Origin: Caldilineaceae bacterium
Lineage (GTDB): Bacteria; Chloroflexota; Anaerolineae; Caldilineales; Caldilineaceae
Direction: 5' to 3'
Length of the DNA stretch: 64,000 bases
Assembly: GCA_020634755.1 (NCBI GenBank)
Contig: JACKBC010000004.1
Coordinates: 1 to 64,000, forward strand
Shown one piece after another: positions 35,118-42,677 of the stretch (its first letter is position 1; every line of letters begins with the position of its first letter). The position numbers and the translations under genes were made by a program. The notes under the pieces are model-generated. The model made no database searches. It was not told the DNA's origin and saw only the letters and a program-made list of their open reading frames with translations.

Positions 35118-35215
35118 TTTGTGAAGAGGTGAAAGGGTGATAAGGTGACAAGGTGATTCCAACAACGCGTCACCTTGTCACCCTTTCACCCATGTCGCCT
35201 TGTCAAGCTTCCCCT
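35118..35215. repeat. 22-bp-arm hairpin of GGTGAAAGGGTGA units
   Basis: Between the binding-protein and permease genes, GGTGAAAGGGTGATAAGG is mirrored by CCTTGTCACCCTTTCACC. One mismatch in 22 pairs. Such a structure could lower downstream expression relative to the binding protein, a common need in ABC operons. Confidence 0.7.
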
Positions 35216-35240
35216 CTCGACTGCGCTTGGAAGATACCGC

Positions 35241-36224
35241 ATGATTGCCTTCATCATCCGTCGCCTGTTGGCGATGATTCCACTTTTATTCATTGTTTCC
35301 GTCATCACCTTCTTTATTATTCAACTGCCGCCCGGCGACTTTTTCGACACCATGCAGGCTGAGATCGCTCAAAACGGCAGCTCGCAAGACGCGCAGACTT
35401 TTCAGATTTTGCGGGTGCGCTATGGGTTGGATCAGCCCATCTGGGTCCAATATTTGCGCTGGGTGCAGGGCTGGCCCGAGGGTGATTTTGGTTGGTCCAT
35501 GGCGTGGAGCGCACCGGTCTGGCCGTTGGTGCGCGACCGGCTGCTCTATACCGTGGTGCTGGGCGCGTTTTCGCTGCTCATCACCGTGACCTATGCCATT
35601 CCGGTGGGCATCTATTCGTCCACCCACCAATATTCACTGGGCGATAATGCCTTTTCGCTCTTGGGCTTTATAGGGCTTTCGCTGCCGGGCTTTCTGCTGG
35701 CGCTCTTTTGGATGTTTGTGGGGGCGCTGGTGCTGCGCATCAACGTGGGCGGCGTCATGTCGGCGGAATTCTCCAATGCGCCGCTGAGCTGGGCCAAGCT
35801 GGTCGATCTGTGGAACCACTTCTGGCCGCCCGCCGTTATTTTGGGGCTTTCCAGCACGGCCCAAATGCAGCGCATTATGCGCAGCAGCATGTTGGATGTA
35901 CTCAACCAGCAGTTCATCACCACCGCCCGCGCCAAAGGGCTCAAAGAGAGTCGGGTCATCAACCAATACGGCGTGCGCGTGGCCATCAACCCGCTGATCA
36001 GCGTGCTGGCGCTGGAGATACCCAAGATTATTTCCGAATCGGCGCTGGTAGGCATCGTCATGTCGCTGCCCACCACCGGACCGCTCTTCTTGCGGGCGCT
36101 GCAAACCCAAGACATGTATTTGGCCGGCACCTTTCTGCTTTTCATGACCTTTTTGCTCATGCTTTCCAACCTGCTGGCGGACGTGGTGCTGGCCTGGGTC
36201 GACCCGAGGATTGTCTATGAGTAG
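35241..36224 (+). CDS. Peptide ABC transporter permease, DppB/OppB type
   Basis: A 327-residue inner-membrane permease. The start MIAFIIRRLLAMIPLLFIVS is the standard DppB N-terminus, and the cytoplasmic EAA-like loop is ARAKGLKESRVINQYGVRVA. Six membrane helices are expected. The first periplasmic region contains RVRYGLDQPIWVQYLRWV, typical for the family. An upstream in-frame start was rejected because it would read through the hairpin. Its stop overlaps the next gene by eight bases. Confidence 0.93.
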   Translation: MIAFIIRRLLAMIPLLFIVSVITFFIIQLPPGDFFDTMQAEIAQNGSSQDAQTFQILRVRYGLDQPIWVQYLRWVQGWPEGDFGWSMAWSAPVWPLVRDRLLYTVVLGAFSLLITVTYAIPVGIYSSTHQYSLGDNAFSLLGFIGLSLPGFLLALFWMFVGALVLRINVGGVMSAEFSNAPLSWAKLVDLWNHFWPPAVILGLSSTAQMQRIMRSSMLDVLNQQFITTARAKGLKESRVINQYGVRVAINPLISVLALEIPKIISESALVGIVMSLPTTGPLFLRALQTQDMYLAGTFLLFMTFLLMLSNLLADVVLAWVDPRIVYE

Positions 36225-37503
36225 CCGAACGCCCACTACAAATACAGCAGTGGACACCGTTACTAACGGAGCCAGAAATGGGCACGTCAATCCGGCGTTG
36301 GCCGCTCAATCCGCCCAACTCTTTGACCTTTATCGCGAGCTAGATCAGCGGCTGCAGCAGGAGCGCTACGCCGAAGATATAATTGTTGGCGCAGCTGATC
36401 ACGCGGCGGATGAGGCGCGCTACTCGCTTTCGCAATGGCAGCTCATGTGGCGCAAATTTGTGCGCAACCGCGCCGCACTGGTGGGCGGCATTGTGATTGG
36501 GCTCTTTTATTTGACAGCGCTCTTTGCTAACTTCTTATCCCCCTATACGTTGACCACGCGCTTTCGCGACCGCGTCTACGTACCGCCGCAGGGCATTCAC
36601 TTGTTCGATGAAGGACGATTTGCTCCCTTTGCCTACGGCGTCAAAACCGGGCTCAACATCGACACGCTGGAGCGCGTTTCTGAAATCGACCCCACCGTCA
36701 AATATCCGCTGCGCTTTTTTGTCAAAGGGGAACCCTACAAGCTTTTTGGACTGATTCCCGCCGAGCGTCATCTCTTTGGCGTGGCAGGTGGACAAGGCGC
36801 AGGGGAAGGCGCCATTAACCTGCTGGGGACCGACCGCCAGGGCCGCGACATGTTCACCCGCATCCTGATTGGCAGCCAGGTGTCGCTGACCATTGGCCTG
36901 GTGGGTGTGGCCCTGAGCTTGAGTTTGGGAACAGTGCTGGGCGTGGTCTCCGGCTTTTTCGGCGGCTGGATCGATGATGTGATCCAGCGCGCCATTGAGC
37001 TGGTGCGCTCGTTCCCATCGATCCCGCTTTGGATGGCGCTATCAGCGGCCATTCCGGCCCAGTGGCCGCCCATGCGCGTCTACTTTGCCGTCACGCTGAT
37101 TCTGTCGCTGATTGGGTGGACGTGGCTGGCGCGCCAGCTGCGCGGCCAGGTGCTGACCCTACGCAACCAAGATTTTGTATTGGCAGCCAAGCTCATGGGC
37201 GCCAACAACGGGCGCATCATCTTCCGGCATCTAGTGCCCGCCTCCATCGGTCACATTATTGTGGTAGCCACGCTGGCCATGCCGGGCATGATCCTGGCCG
37301 AAACCGCGCTCAGCTTTTTGGGGCTGGGGTTGCAGCCGCCCATTACCAGTTGGGGCGTGCTGATTAAAGAGGTGCAGAATCTGCAATCCATTGCCATCTA
37401 TCCGTGGGTCTTCTCGCCCGTCATCTTTATTGTCGTCGCCATTTTGGCCTTCAACTTCTTGGGCGATGGGCTGCGCGACGCGGCCGATCCGTACACGCGG
37501 TAA
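36217..37503 (+). CDS. Peptide ABC transporter permease, DppC/OppC type, with long inserts
   Basis: A 428-residue permease, notably longer than the usual ~300 residues. About 80 hydrophilic residues precede the first helix (NRAALVGGIVIGLFYLTALF), and a ~100-residue loop lies before the core (GTDRQGRDMFTRILIGSQVS). The EAA motif is AKLMGANNGRIIFRHLVPAS. The ATG follows GAGGA at six bases; a TTG two codons earlier is less likely. It pairs with the DppB-type gene with which it overlaps. Confidence 0.92.
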   Translation: MSSRTPTTNTAVDTVTNGARNGHVNPALAAQSAQLFDLYRELDQRLQQERYAEDIIVGAADHAADEARYSLSQWQLMWRKFVRNRAALVGGIVIGLFYLTALFANFLSPYTLTTRFRDRVYVPPQGIHLFDEGRFAPFAYGVKTGLNIDTLERVSEIDPTVKYPLRFFVKGEPYKLFGLIPAERHLFGVAGGQGAGEGAINLLGTDRQGRDMFTRILIGSQVSLTIGLVGVALSLSLGTVLGVVSGFFGGWIDDVIQRAIELVRSFPSIPLWMALSAAIPAQWPPMRVYFAVTLILSLIGWTWLARQLRGQVLTLRNQDFVLAAKLMGANNGRIIFRHLVPASIGHIIVVATLAMPGMILAETALSFLGLGLQPPITSWGVLIKEVQNLQSIAIYPWVFSPVIFIVVAILAFNFLGDGLRDAADPYTR

Positions 37504-37554
37504 TAAAATCATTTTCAACCGCAGATCTGCGGTTCATAAAGTTGTTTTTATCCT

Positions 37555-38544
37555 ATGCAGAATCCGCTGCTTGAAATTAACAATCTGAAAACCTATTTCA
37601 ACACCATGGACGGCGTGGTGCGCGCCGTGGATGGGGTGACGCTACAAATTCCCGCCGGCAAGACATTGGGATTGGTGGGCGAATCGGGCTGCGGCAAGAG
37701 CGTGACGGCCCATTCGGTGTTGCGCCTGCTGCCCAAGCGCACCAGCGAAATTGTAGAGGGCGAAATCTGCTTCCGCCGCGCCGATGGCCAGGTGGTGGAC
37801 ATGACGACACTGGCGCCCGACGGCGACGTGATTCGCACCATCCGCGGCAACGAGATCTCCATGATTTTTCAGGAGCCACTCACGTCGCTCTCGCCCGTGC
37901 ACACGGTGGGCCGGCAAATTGCCGAGGCGGTATCGCTGCACCAGGGCGTCAGCAAAGCGGAGGCGCGTGAACGCACAGTGCATCTGCTGGAGCAGGTGGG
38001 CATTGCCGACGCTGCCCAGCGCTTCACCGAATATCCGCACCAGTTCTCCGGCGGCATGCGCCAGCGCGCCATGATCGCCATGGCGCTTTCGTGCAACCCG
38101 CGCCTGCTGATTGCCGATGAGCCCACTACGGCGCTGGACGTAACCATTCAGGCGCAGATTTTGACGCTCATGAAGTCGCTACAAAAGGAGCTGGGCATGG
38201 CCATTCTGGTCATCACCCACGACCTGGGCGTGATTGCCGAGATGGCCGATCAGGTGGCGGTCATGTACATGGGCAAGGTGGTGGAGACGGGCGACGTGCG
38301 CACCATTTTTAAGCAGCCGCTGCATCCGTACACCGTGGGCCTCATGCGCTCAATCCCGCAGATGGGCCAGGCGGTCAAAGAGCGGCTGACGCCCATTCCC
38401 GGCAGCGTGCCCGATCCGTTTTCAGTGCCGCCCGGCTGTGCCTTTTATCCGCGCTGCCCGGCGCCAAAAAAGGCGGGCTGTCAACAGGAAGTACCGCTGG
38501 TGGAGATCGAGCCGGGGCATTGGGTGCGCTGTACGCTGTATTGA
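37555..38544 (+). CDS. Peptide ABC transporter ATP-binding protein, DppD/OppD type
   Basis: A 329-residue ATPase. Walker A GESGCGKS, Q-loop FQEPLTSLSPVHTVG, signature FSGGMRQRAMIAMAL, Walker B LLIADEPTTALDVT, H-loop ITHDLGVIAEMADQ. The C-terminal oligopeptide-transporter extension has Cys residues (PGCAFYPRCPAPKKAGCQQ), a [4Fe-4S]-like pattern seen in DppD. The next gene of the transporter, DppF-type, is displaced by 740 bases because a MNT-HEPN pair lies between the two. Confidence 0.95.
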   Translation: MQNPLLEINNLKTYFNTMDGVVRAVDGVTLQIPAGKTLGLVGESGCGKSVTAHSVLRLLPKRTSEIVEGEICFRRADGQVVDMTTLAPDGDVIRTIRGNEISMIFQEPLTSLSPVHTVGRQIAEAVSLHQGVSKAEARERTVHLLEQVGIADAAQRFTEYPHQFSGGMRQRAMIAMALSCNPRLLIADEPTTALDVTIQAQILTLMKSLQKELGMAILVITHDLGVIAEMADQVAVMYMGKVVETGDVRTIFKQPLHPYTVGLMRSIPQMGQAVKERLTPIPGSVPDPFSVPPGCAFYPRCPAPKKAGCQQEVPLVEIEPGHWVRCTLY

Positions 38545-38551
38545 GAGAGTG

Positions 38552-38567
38552 TGGTATACTTTTTACT
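38552..38567 (+). promoter_or_regulatory. Extended -10 promoter of the MNT-HEPN pair, possibly leaderless
   Basis: TGGTATACT ends seven bases before the ATG at 38568 in the 23-base gap after dppD. No ribosome-binding site is present. The pair may be transcribed both from the operon promoter and from this internal one. Confidence 0.5.
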
Positions 38568-38918
38568 ATGACACAACTTGCAACAGCCGAACAACCTTTA
38601 GAAATCATAAGCAGACTTTCGCCGATTGTCAATCAGATCGTCGAAAAGTTTCATCCTGCACAGGTAATCCTGTTTGGCTCACAGGCGCGCCAAGATACGC
38701 ATCAAGATAGCGATATTGATCTGCTGGTTGTCATGGAAACGAACAAAAAGAATGCTGCCCAAGAAGTGGAGATTTTACGCGCTCTCAACTACCAAAGCAA
38801 CTTGGATCTGATTGTCAGAACGCCGGAAAAGCTGCAAGAACGTCTCAAACTTGGCGATTCTTTTCTGCGCGATATTGTTGCCGAAGGCATTGTATTATAT
38901 GCACAGTCTGACAATTGA
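38568..38918 (+). CDS. mntA: MNT nucleotidyltransferase domain protein (antitoxin candidate)
   Basis: A 116-residue minimal nucleotidyltransferase. The catalytic signature is GSQARQDTHQDSDIDLLVV: Gly37-Ser38, then Asp49 and Asp51 (GS-x10-D-x-D), with a third acidic residue in LDLIV. It overlaps the following HEPN gene by 20 bases. MNT-HEPN pairs are toxin-antitoxin systems in which the MNT protein neutralises the HEPN RNase, in studied cases by AMPylation. The active site looks complete. The symbol is used by analogy to the MntA/HepT system. Confidence 0.88.
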   Translation: MTQLATAEQPLEIISRLSPIVNQIVEKFHPAQVILFGSQARQDTHQDSDIDLLVVMETNKKNAAQEVEILRALNYQSNLDLIVRTPEKLQERLKLGDSFLRDIVAEGIVLYAQSDN

Positions 38919-39285
38919 GTGGCTCGAAAAAGCCGAGGGAGATTTTGCGACTGCTGGCCGTGAAGTACGCGCACGCAAAAATCCCAACTACGATTCAGCT
39001 TGTTTTCACGCCCAGCAAATGGCTGAGAAGTATTTGAAGGCCATTTTGCAAGAAAATTTACACCATATTCCGCGTACTCACAATCTACTGAATCTCCTTG
39101 CACTTTGTTTGCCTTTTGAGCCGACACTTATGGCTTTTCAGGATGCCTTGGCAAGACTGGATCGCTATGCGGTTCGTTTCCGGTATCCAGGCGAATCAGC
39201 CGACAGAAATGAAGCCCGAATGGTTTATAAACTCGCCAAACAATTTAGAGAATTCGCTCGCAATCTGCCAACGCTAAATTCATGA
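38899..39285 (+). CDS. hepT: HEPN domain protein (toxin candidate)
   Basis: A 128-residue HEPN protein. The diagnostic stretch YDSACFHAQQMAEKYLKAIL is followed by IPRTHNLLNLLALC, carrying the Arg-x-His of the family. This resembles the PF05168-type HEPN that accompanies MNT genes; the C-terminal RNase motif R-x4-6-H was not clearly identified, so toxicity is an inference. Its stop overlaps the dppF-type start (ATGA), an unusually tight fusion of a toxin-antitoxin unit with a transport operon. Confidence 0.85.
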   Translation: MHSLTIEWLEKAEGDFATAGREVRARKNPNYDSACFHAQQMAEKYLKAILQENLHHIPRTHNLLNLLALCLPFEPTLMAFQDALARLDRYAVRFRYPGESADRNEARMVYKLAKQFREFARNLPTLNS

Positions 39286-40316
39286 TTAACCAAGAAACAA
39301 ACGATGTGCGCGACGGCCAGGCCCTGGTTGTCGTCAAGAATCTCAAAAAACATTTCCCCATTCAAAAGGGCCTCTTGCGCCGCGTGGTCGGTCACGTTAA
39401 GGCCGTGGATGGCGTGGACCTGGAAATTTTCGCTGGCGAAACGTTGGGCCTGGTGGGTGAATCGGGCTGCGGCAAGACCACCACGGGCCGCCTGATTCTG
39501 CGCGCCCTGGAGCCAACCGAGGGCGAGGTCAACTTTCGGCGCGATGGCCGGATGGTCGATATTACGACGCTGCCGCCCGACGAGCTGAAGGCGCTGCGTC
39601 GTGACATGCAGATTATCTTCCAGGACCCCTTCTCGTCGCTCAACCCGCGCATGACCGTCTTCGACCTGGTCAGCGAGCCGCTGGTGATCCACGGGCTGGC
39701 GCATGGGGCCAACTTGCGCACGCGCGTGCGCGAACTGCTGGAGGCGGTGGGGCTCAAAGCGCAGCACATGAATCGCTATCCGTACGCCTTTAGCGGCGGT
39801 CAGCGCCAGCGCATTGGCATTGCGCGCGCGCTGGCGCTCCAGCCCAAGCTGATTGTGGCCGATGAGCCGGTCTCGGCGCTAGACGTGTCGATCCAGGCCC
39901 AGGTGATCAATTTGCTGGAGGATTTGCAGAAAGAGTTGGGGCTGACCTACTTGTTTATCGCCCACAACCTGGCCGTAGTCGAGCACATCAGCAACCGCGT
40001 GGCCGTTATGTATCTGGGCAAAATCGTCGAGCTGGCCCCGGCAGAGACGCTCTACGCCGAACCGCTGCATCCGTACACGGAAGCGCTGCTCTCGGCTATT
40101 CCCCACGCCGACCCCGACCACCAATCGCAGCGCATTATTCTCAGCGGCGACGTGCCCAGCCCGGCCGACCCGCCCAGCGGCTGCAAGTTTCACCCGCGCT
40201 GCCGCTATGCACAGACGCGCTGTGCACAAGAAGAACCGACGCTGCATGAATACAGGCCAGGTCATTTTGCCGCTTGTCATTTTAGCAATGAGTTGGCGCT
40301 GGTAGGGGTGGGGTAA
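39282..40316 (+). CDS. Peptide ABC transporter ATP-binding protein, DppF/OppF type
   Basis: A 344-residue ATPase, partner of the DppD-type protein. Walker A GESGCGKTTTGR, Q-loop IFQDPFSSLNPRMTV, signature FSGGQRQRIGIARAL, Walker B LIVADEPVSALDVS, H-loop IAHNLAVVEHIS, and the C-terminal extension with CKFHPRCRYAQTRCAQEEP. No ribosome-binding site is seen; translation may depend on coupling to the HEPN gene through the ATGA overlap. Confidence 0.95.
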   Translation: MINQETNDVRDGQALVVVKNLKKHFPIQKGLLRRVVGHVKAVDGVDLEIFAGETLGLVGESGCGKTTTGRLILRALEPTEGEVNFRRDGRMVDITTLPPDELKALRRDMQIIFQDPFSSLNPRMTVFDLVSEPLVIHGLAHGANLRTRVRELLEAVGLKAQHMNRYPYAFSGGQRQRIGIARALALQPKLIVADEPVSALDVSIQAQVINLLEDLQKELGLTYLFIAHNLAVVEHISNRVAVMYLGKIVELAPAETLYAEPLHPYTEALLSAIPHADPDHQSQRIILSGDVPSPADPPSGCKFHPRCRYAQTRCAQEEPTLHEYRPGHFAACHFSNELALVGVG

Positions 40317-40335
40317 GACAAGCTTTCAGCTTGTC
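40317..40335. terminator. Short hairpin after the dpp operon
   Basis: GACAAGCT-TTC-AGCTTGTC starts right after the dppF-type stop. A longer version with 24-bp arms occurs at 56931-56986. No T-tract follows, so termination by it alone is uncertain. Confidence 0.5.
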
Positions 40336-40500
40336 CTACAACAACTCGCTCAACAGCACGGGCCGCCCCTGCTCGGCGGACTGTTGACAGGCCAGGATGA
40401 CGGCCAGCGTGCGCAGAGCGTCATCAAAATTGCACAAAATGCCTGCCTGCTCGCTAGTCCGCACGCCGTGAATAAAGGCTTTGTGCATGAGCAAGTCGTC
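40336..40500 (-). pseudogene. C-terminal remnant of a Gfo/Idh/MocA oxidoreductase
   Basis: Reading the minus strand, ~54 codons encode a typical C-terminal end of the Gfo/Idh/MocA family (MHKAFIHGVRTSEQAGILCN, then FDDALRTLAVILACQQSAEQ, closing GRPVLLSELL and a stop). Upstream the frame runs into AAAAAAA and a stop at 40525, with no N-terminal domain in sight. A deletion has probably removed the rest of the gene. Confidence 0.6.
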
Positions 40501-40517
40501 TTTTTTTGCTATTGTTA

Positions 40518-40958
40518 TTAGTCGTCATCGCGAAATGACGCAAGATGGGGAGAATCGATGCCGGCAGCGCGTTGTTTGTCCAAGATGCTGGCGATATCAT
40601 CGTCACTCAAACGCTCTTCAGCGCGGACGGTTGTCCGCTCCAACAAGCGCACCTTTATCTCACGCCGGGTCAACCATTCCCACTTTTCCTTATTGATAGG
40701 GTGTGGGTGCGGATAGACATCATCGGCGCAGATCGGCTCGTCGATAATGTACAGATAGCCTTGTACAACACCGTTGTGTTTGAATGTGCCATCCTCTTCA
40801 AATGAGAATAGCTCTGGGCGATGCGAAAAGACGCGCGCCACGTCCCGATCTTGGGTAATAGAGCTGTCGACACGCAAGAGAGTCAACGGCTGCTGCGAGC
40901 CGTGATACCAAGGCAAAGCAAAATTCCAGTTCGTCACGTTTATTTGACTGCTATTCAT
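40518..40958 (-). CDS. Hypothetical protein, possible ADP-ribosyltransferase-like fold
   Basis: A 146-residue soluble protein; the ATG follows GAGGAG. Not recognised with certainty. Segments such as FALPWYHGSQQPLTLL, RVFSHRPELFSFEEDG and VQGYLYIIDEP suggest the beta-strand order of small ART-like proteins (a Tyr-His-Gly strand, a later GYLY strand and WLTRREIKVRLLE). No signal peptide or membrane helix. It lies alone between a gene remnant and the MITE-like element, so it may belong to a mobile or defence-related segment. Function is unknown. Confidence 0.55.
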   Translation of the reverse strand: MNSSQINVTNWNFALPWYHGSQQPLTLLRVDSSITQDRDVARVFSHRPELFSFEEDGTFKHNGVVQGYLYIIDEPICADDVYPHPHPINKEKWEWLTRREIKVRLLERTTVRAEERLSDDDIASILDKQRAAGIDSPHLASFRDDD

Positions 40959-41038
40959 CTGCACACTCCTCAACTAAAAAGACCGCTTGTCAATCCTGTC
41001 CGTTACATCTATAATTTTACTTGGCTCACTTCAACTTT

Positions 41039-41203
41039 AGAACTTATGCAAGCCTTTGTACACACCACCTCAATGGTGATCTATTCGCTGCTACACTGCG
41101 GTTGAGATAAAAACCGGAGTTTTCTATTGGCTCAATAGGAGTAGTGAAACTCCGGTATTCATTCAAAGCTAAGTATAGCGTTCCATTGGCGTTGTGTAAG
41201 TCC
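41039..41203. repeat. MITE-like element with nested hairpin
   Basis: The ends AACTTATGCAAGCC and GGCGTTGTGTAAGTC match those of the element at 841-921. Inside, ACCGGAGTTT (41113-41122) pairs perfectly with 41147-41156, and CTATTG/CAATAG pair within its loop. It forms the whole leader region of the aldo/keto reductase gene, whose ATG follows 30 bases later. Confidence 0.55.
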
Positions 41204-41233
41204 GGAACTTTACACCTCAAAAGGAAAATCCTC

Positions 41234-42172
41234 ATGCAATATCGATTACTTGGCAACTCTGGCCTACGCGTATCGGCCATTGGCCTGGGCACCAACCAGT
41301 TTGGCGGCAAAGTAGATCAGCTCGACACAGCGCAGATTGTCTCTGGCGCCATCGACCTGGGCATTAACTTTATTGACACGGCTGATATCTATCAGCAGGG
41401 CCGTTCGGAAGAGGCGCTGGGCGTTGCGCTCAAAGGCAAGTGGGACAAGGTGATCATGGCCACCAAGGTCGTATCGCCCACGGGCGACGGCCCCAACGAC
41501 AAAGGCGCTTCACGCTATCACATCATGCAAAATGTAGAGGCCAGCCTGCGTCGGCTGCAAACGGACCACATTGATCTCTACCAGATGCACCGCTGGGACA
41601 ACGACACGCCGTTGGAAGAGACGCTGCGCACGCTGGATGATCTAGTTAGCAGTGGCAAAGTGCGCTATATCGGTGCGTCTAACTACGCGGCCTGGCAGCT
41701 GGCCCGCGCCAACCTGCTGGCCGAAGTGCGCGGCTGGGTGCCTTTTGTCAGCATCCAGAACCACTACCACATGTTTGAGCGCGAGCAGGAACGCGAGATC
41801 ATCCCCTTCTGCAATGCACACAACGTGGGGATTCTGCCCTTCTTTCCGCTGGCCGGCGGCTTCCTCACCGGCAAATACAAGCGCGGGGAGGCGGCGCCGG
41901 CCGGTTCGCGCGGCGAAAACAGCCCCTACGTGCAAAAGTACATGACCGATGCCAATTACGACAAAGTGGAAAAGTTGACCGCCTGGGCGGAGGAGCGCGG
42001 CCACACCATGGGTGAACTGGCGCATGCTTGGCTGCTGGCCCAGCCCAGCGTCAGCTCCGTCATCTCCGGCGCCACCAAACTCAGCCACGTACAGGCCAAT
42101 GCCAAGGCAGCGGATTGGGCATTGACGGCCGAGGAATTTGCCGAGGTGAATGGGGTGCTCAGTGGGGAGTAG
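41234..42172 (+). CDS. Aldo/keto reductase
   Basis: A 312-residue NAD(P)H-dependent oxidoreductase of the AKR superfamily with a TIM barrel. The catalytic tetrad is visible: Asp and Tyr in FIDTADIYQQGRSE, Lys in VIMATKVVS, His in YQMHRWDND. The cofactor region near the end reads SVSSVISGATKLSHVQANAK. AAGGA lies eight bases before the chosen ATG; a longer frame through the repeat was rejected. A potassium-channel-beta-like AKR is likely; substrate unknown. Confidence 0.93.
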   Translation: MQYRLLGNSGLRVSAIGLGTNQFGGKVDQLDTAQIVSGAIDLGINFIDTADIYQQGRSEEALGVALKGKWDKVIMATKVVSPTGDGPNDKGASRYHIMQNVEASLRRLQTDHIDLYQMHRWDNDTPLEETLRTLDDLVSSGKVRYIGASNYAAWQLARANLLAEVRGWVPFVSIQNHYHMFEREQEREIIPFCNAHNVGILPFFPLAGGFLTGKYKRGEAAPAGSRGENSPYVQKYMTDANYDKVEKLTAWAEERGHTMGELAHAWLLAQPSVSSVISGATKLSHVQANAKAADWALTAEEFAEVNGVLSGE

Positions 42173-42205
42173 CGGAGTGGAGGCGAAGGGGTGACGGGGG
42201 AAAGG

Positions 42206-42358
42206 GAGCAGCTTTATGAAGCTCGCATCACCGGTGGTCGCCTTCGCCACAGTGACGAAGGCCGCGCCCACTTCTATCCGCTGGCCGAATTACCCGCCAT
42301 TGCCGCCGGCCGCAAAGGCAGCCCAGATGGCGCTAAAGATGTTTTTGGCAAGTCGTGA
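42206..42358 (+). pseudogene. Remnant of a NUDIX hydrolase C-terminus
   Basis: About 50 codons read EQLYEARITGGRLRHSDEGR, then AHFYPLAELPAIAAGRKGSP and a stop. This matches the C-terminal part of NUDIX hydrolases (EARITGG...DEGR...FYPL-ELP). No start codon, NUDIX box or upstream part is present; the preceding bases are a purine-rich run after the reductase stop. A deletion remnant is the best reading. Confidence 0.45.
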
Positions 42359-42368
42359 ATAGAGTCGT

Positions 42369-42516
42369 GTGCAATGCACGGCCTGCCGAGTTCAGGGTGC
42401 GTCCCAGATTTGAGGGGGATGCCTCTCCCGGCTCTGCACCCGTTGGGTGCGCCGCGTCCCTCTCCACACGTGGAGAGGGACAGATTTTGTGCTTCAGTGC
42501 AAAATCAGGGAGAGGC
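42369..42516. repeat. Cloverleaf-like palindromic element
   Basis: GCCTCTCCC (42421-42429) pairs with GGGAGAGGC (42508-42516) and encloses three hairpins: GCACCC/GGGTGC (42436-42450), GTCCCTCTCCAC/GTGGAGAGGGAC (42456-42481) and GATTTTG/CAAAATC (42483-42506). GTGCAATGCAC precedes at 42369-42379. Open frames across it show no domain. The rest of 42359-42677 is featureless except for CGTAAATC tandem units near 42640-42670. Confidence 0.7.
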
Positions 42517-42677
42517 GGCGCGGCTGGCGATACGGCCCCATTTCTGGCACGCACCTGATAGTTCAAAAGCATCTGAGGCAGTGCGCCGTAACTTACGGAC
42601 TGCACACTCCCAATATTCGAACAATGATTCGCGCGTCGAACTCGTAAATCGTAAATCAAAGATCGTAAATCAAAATC

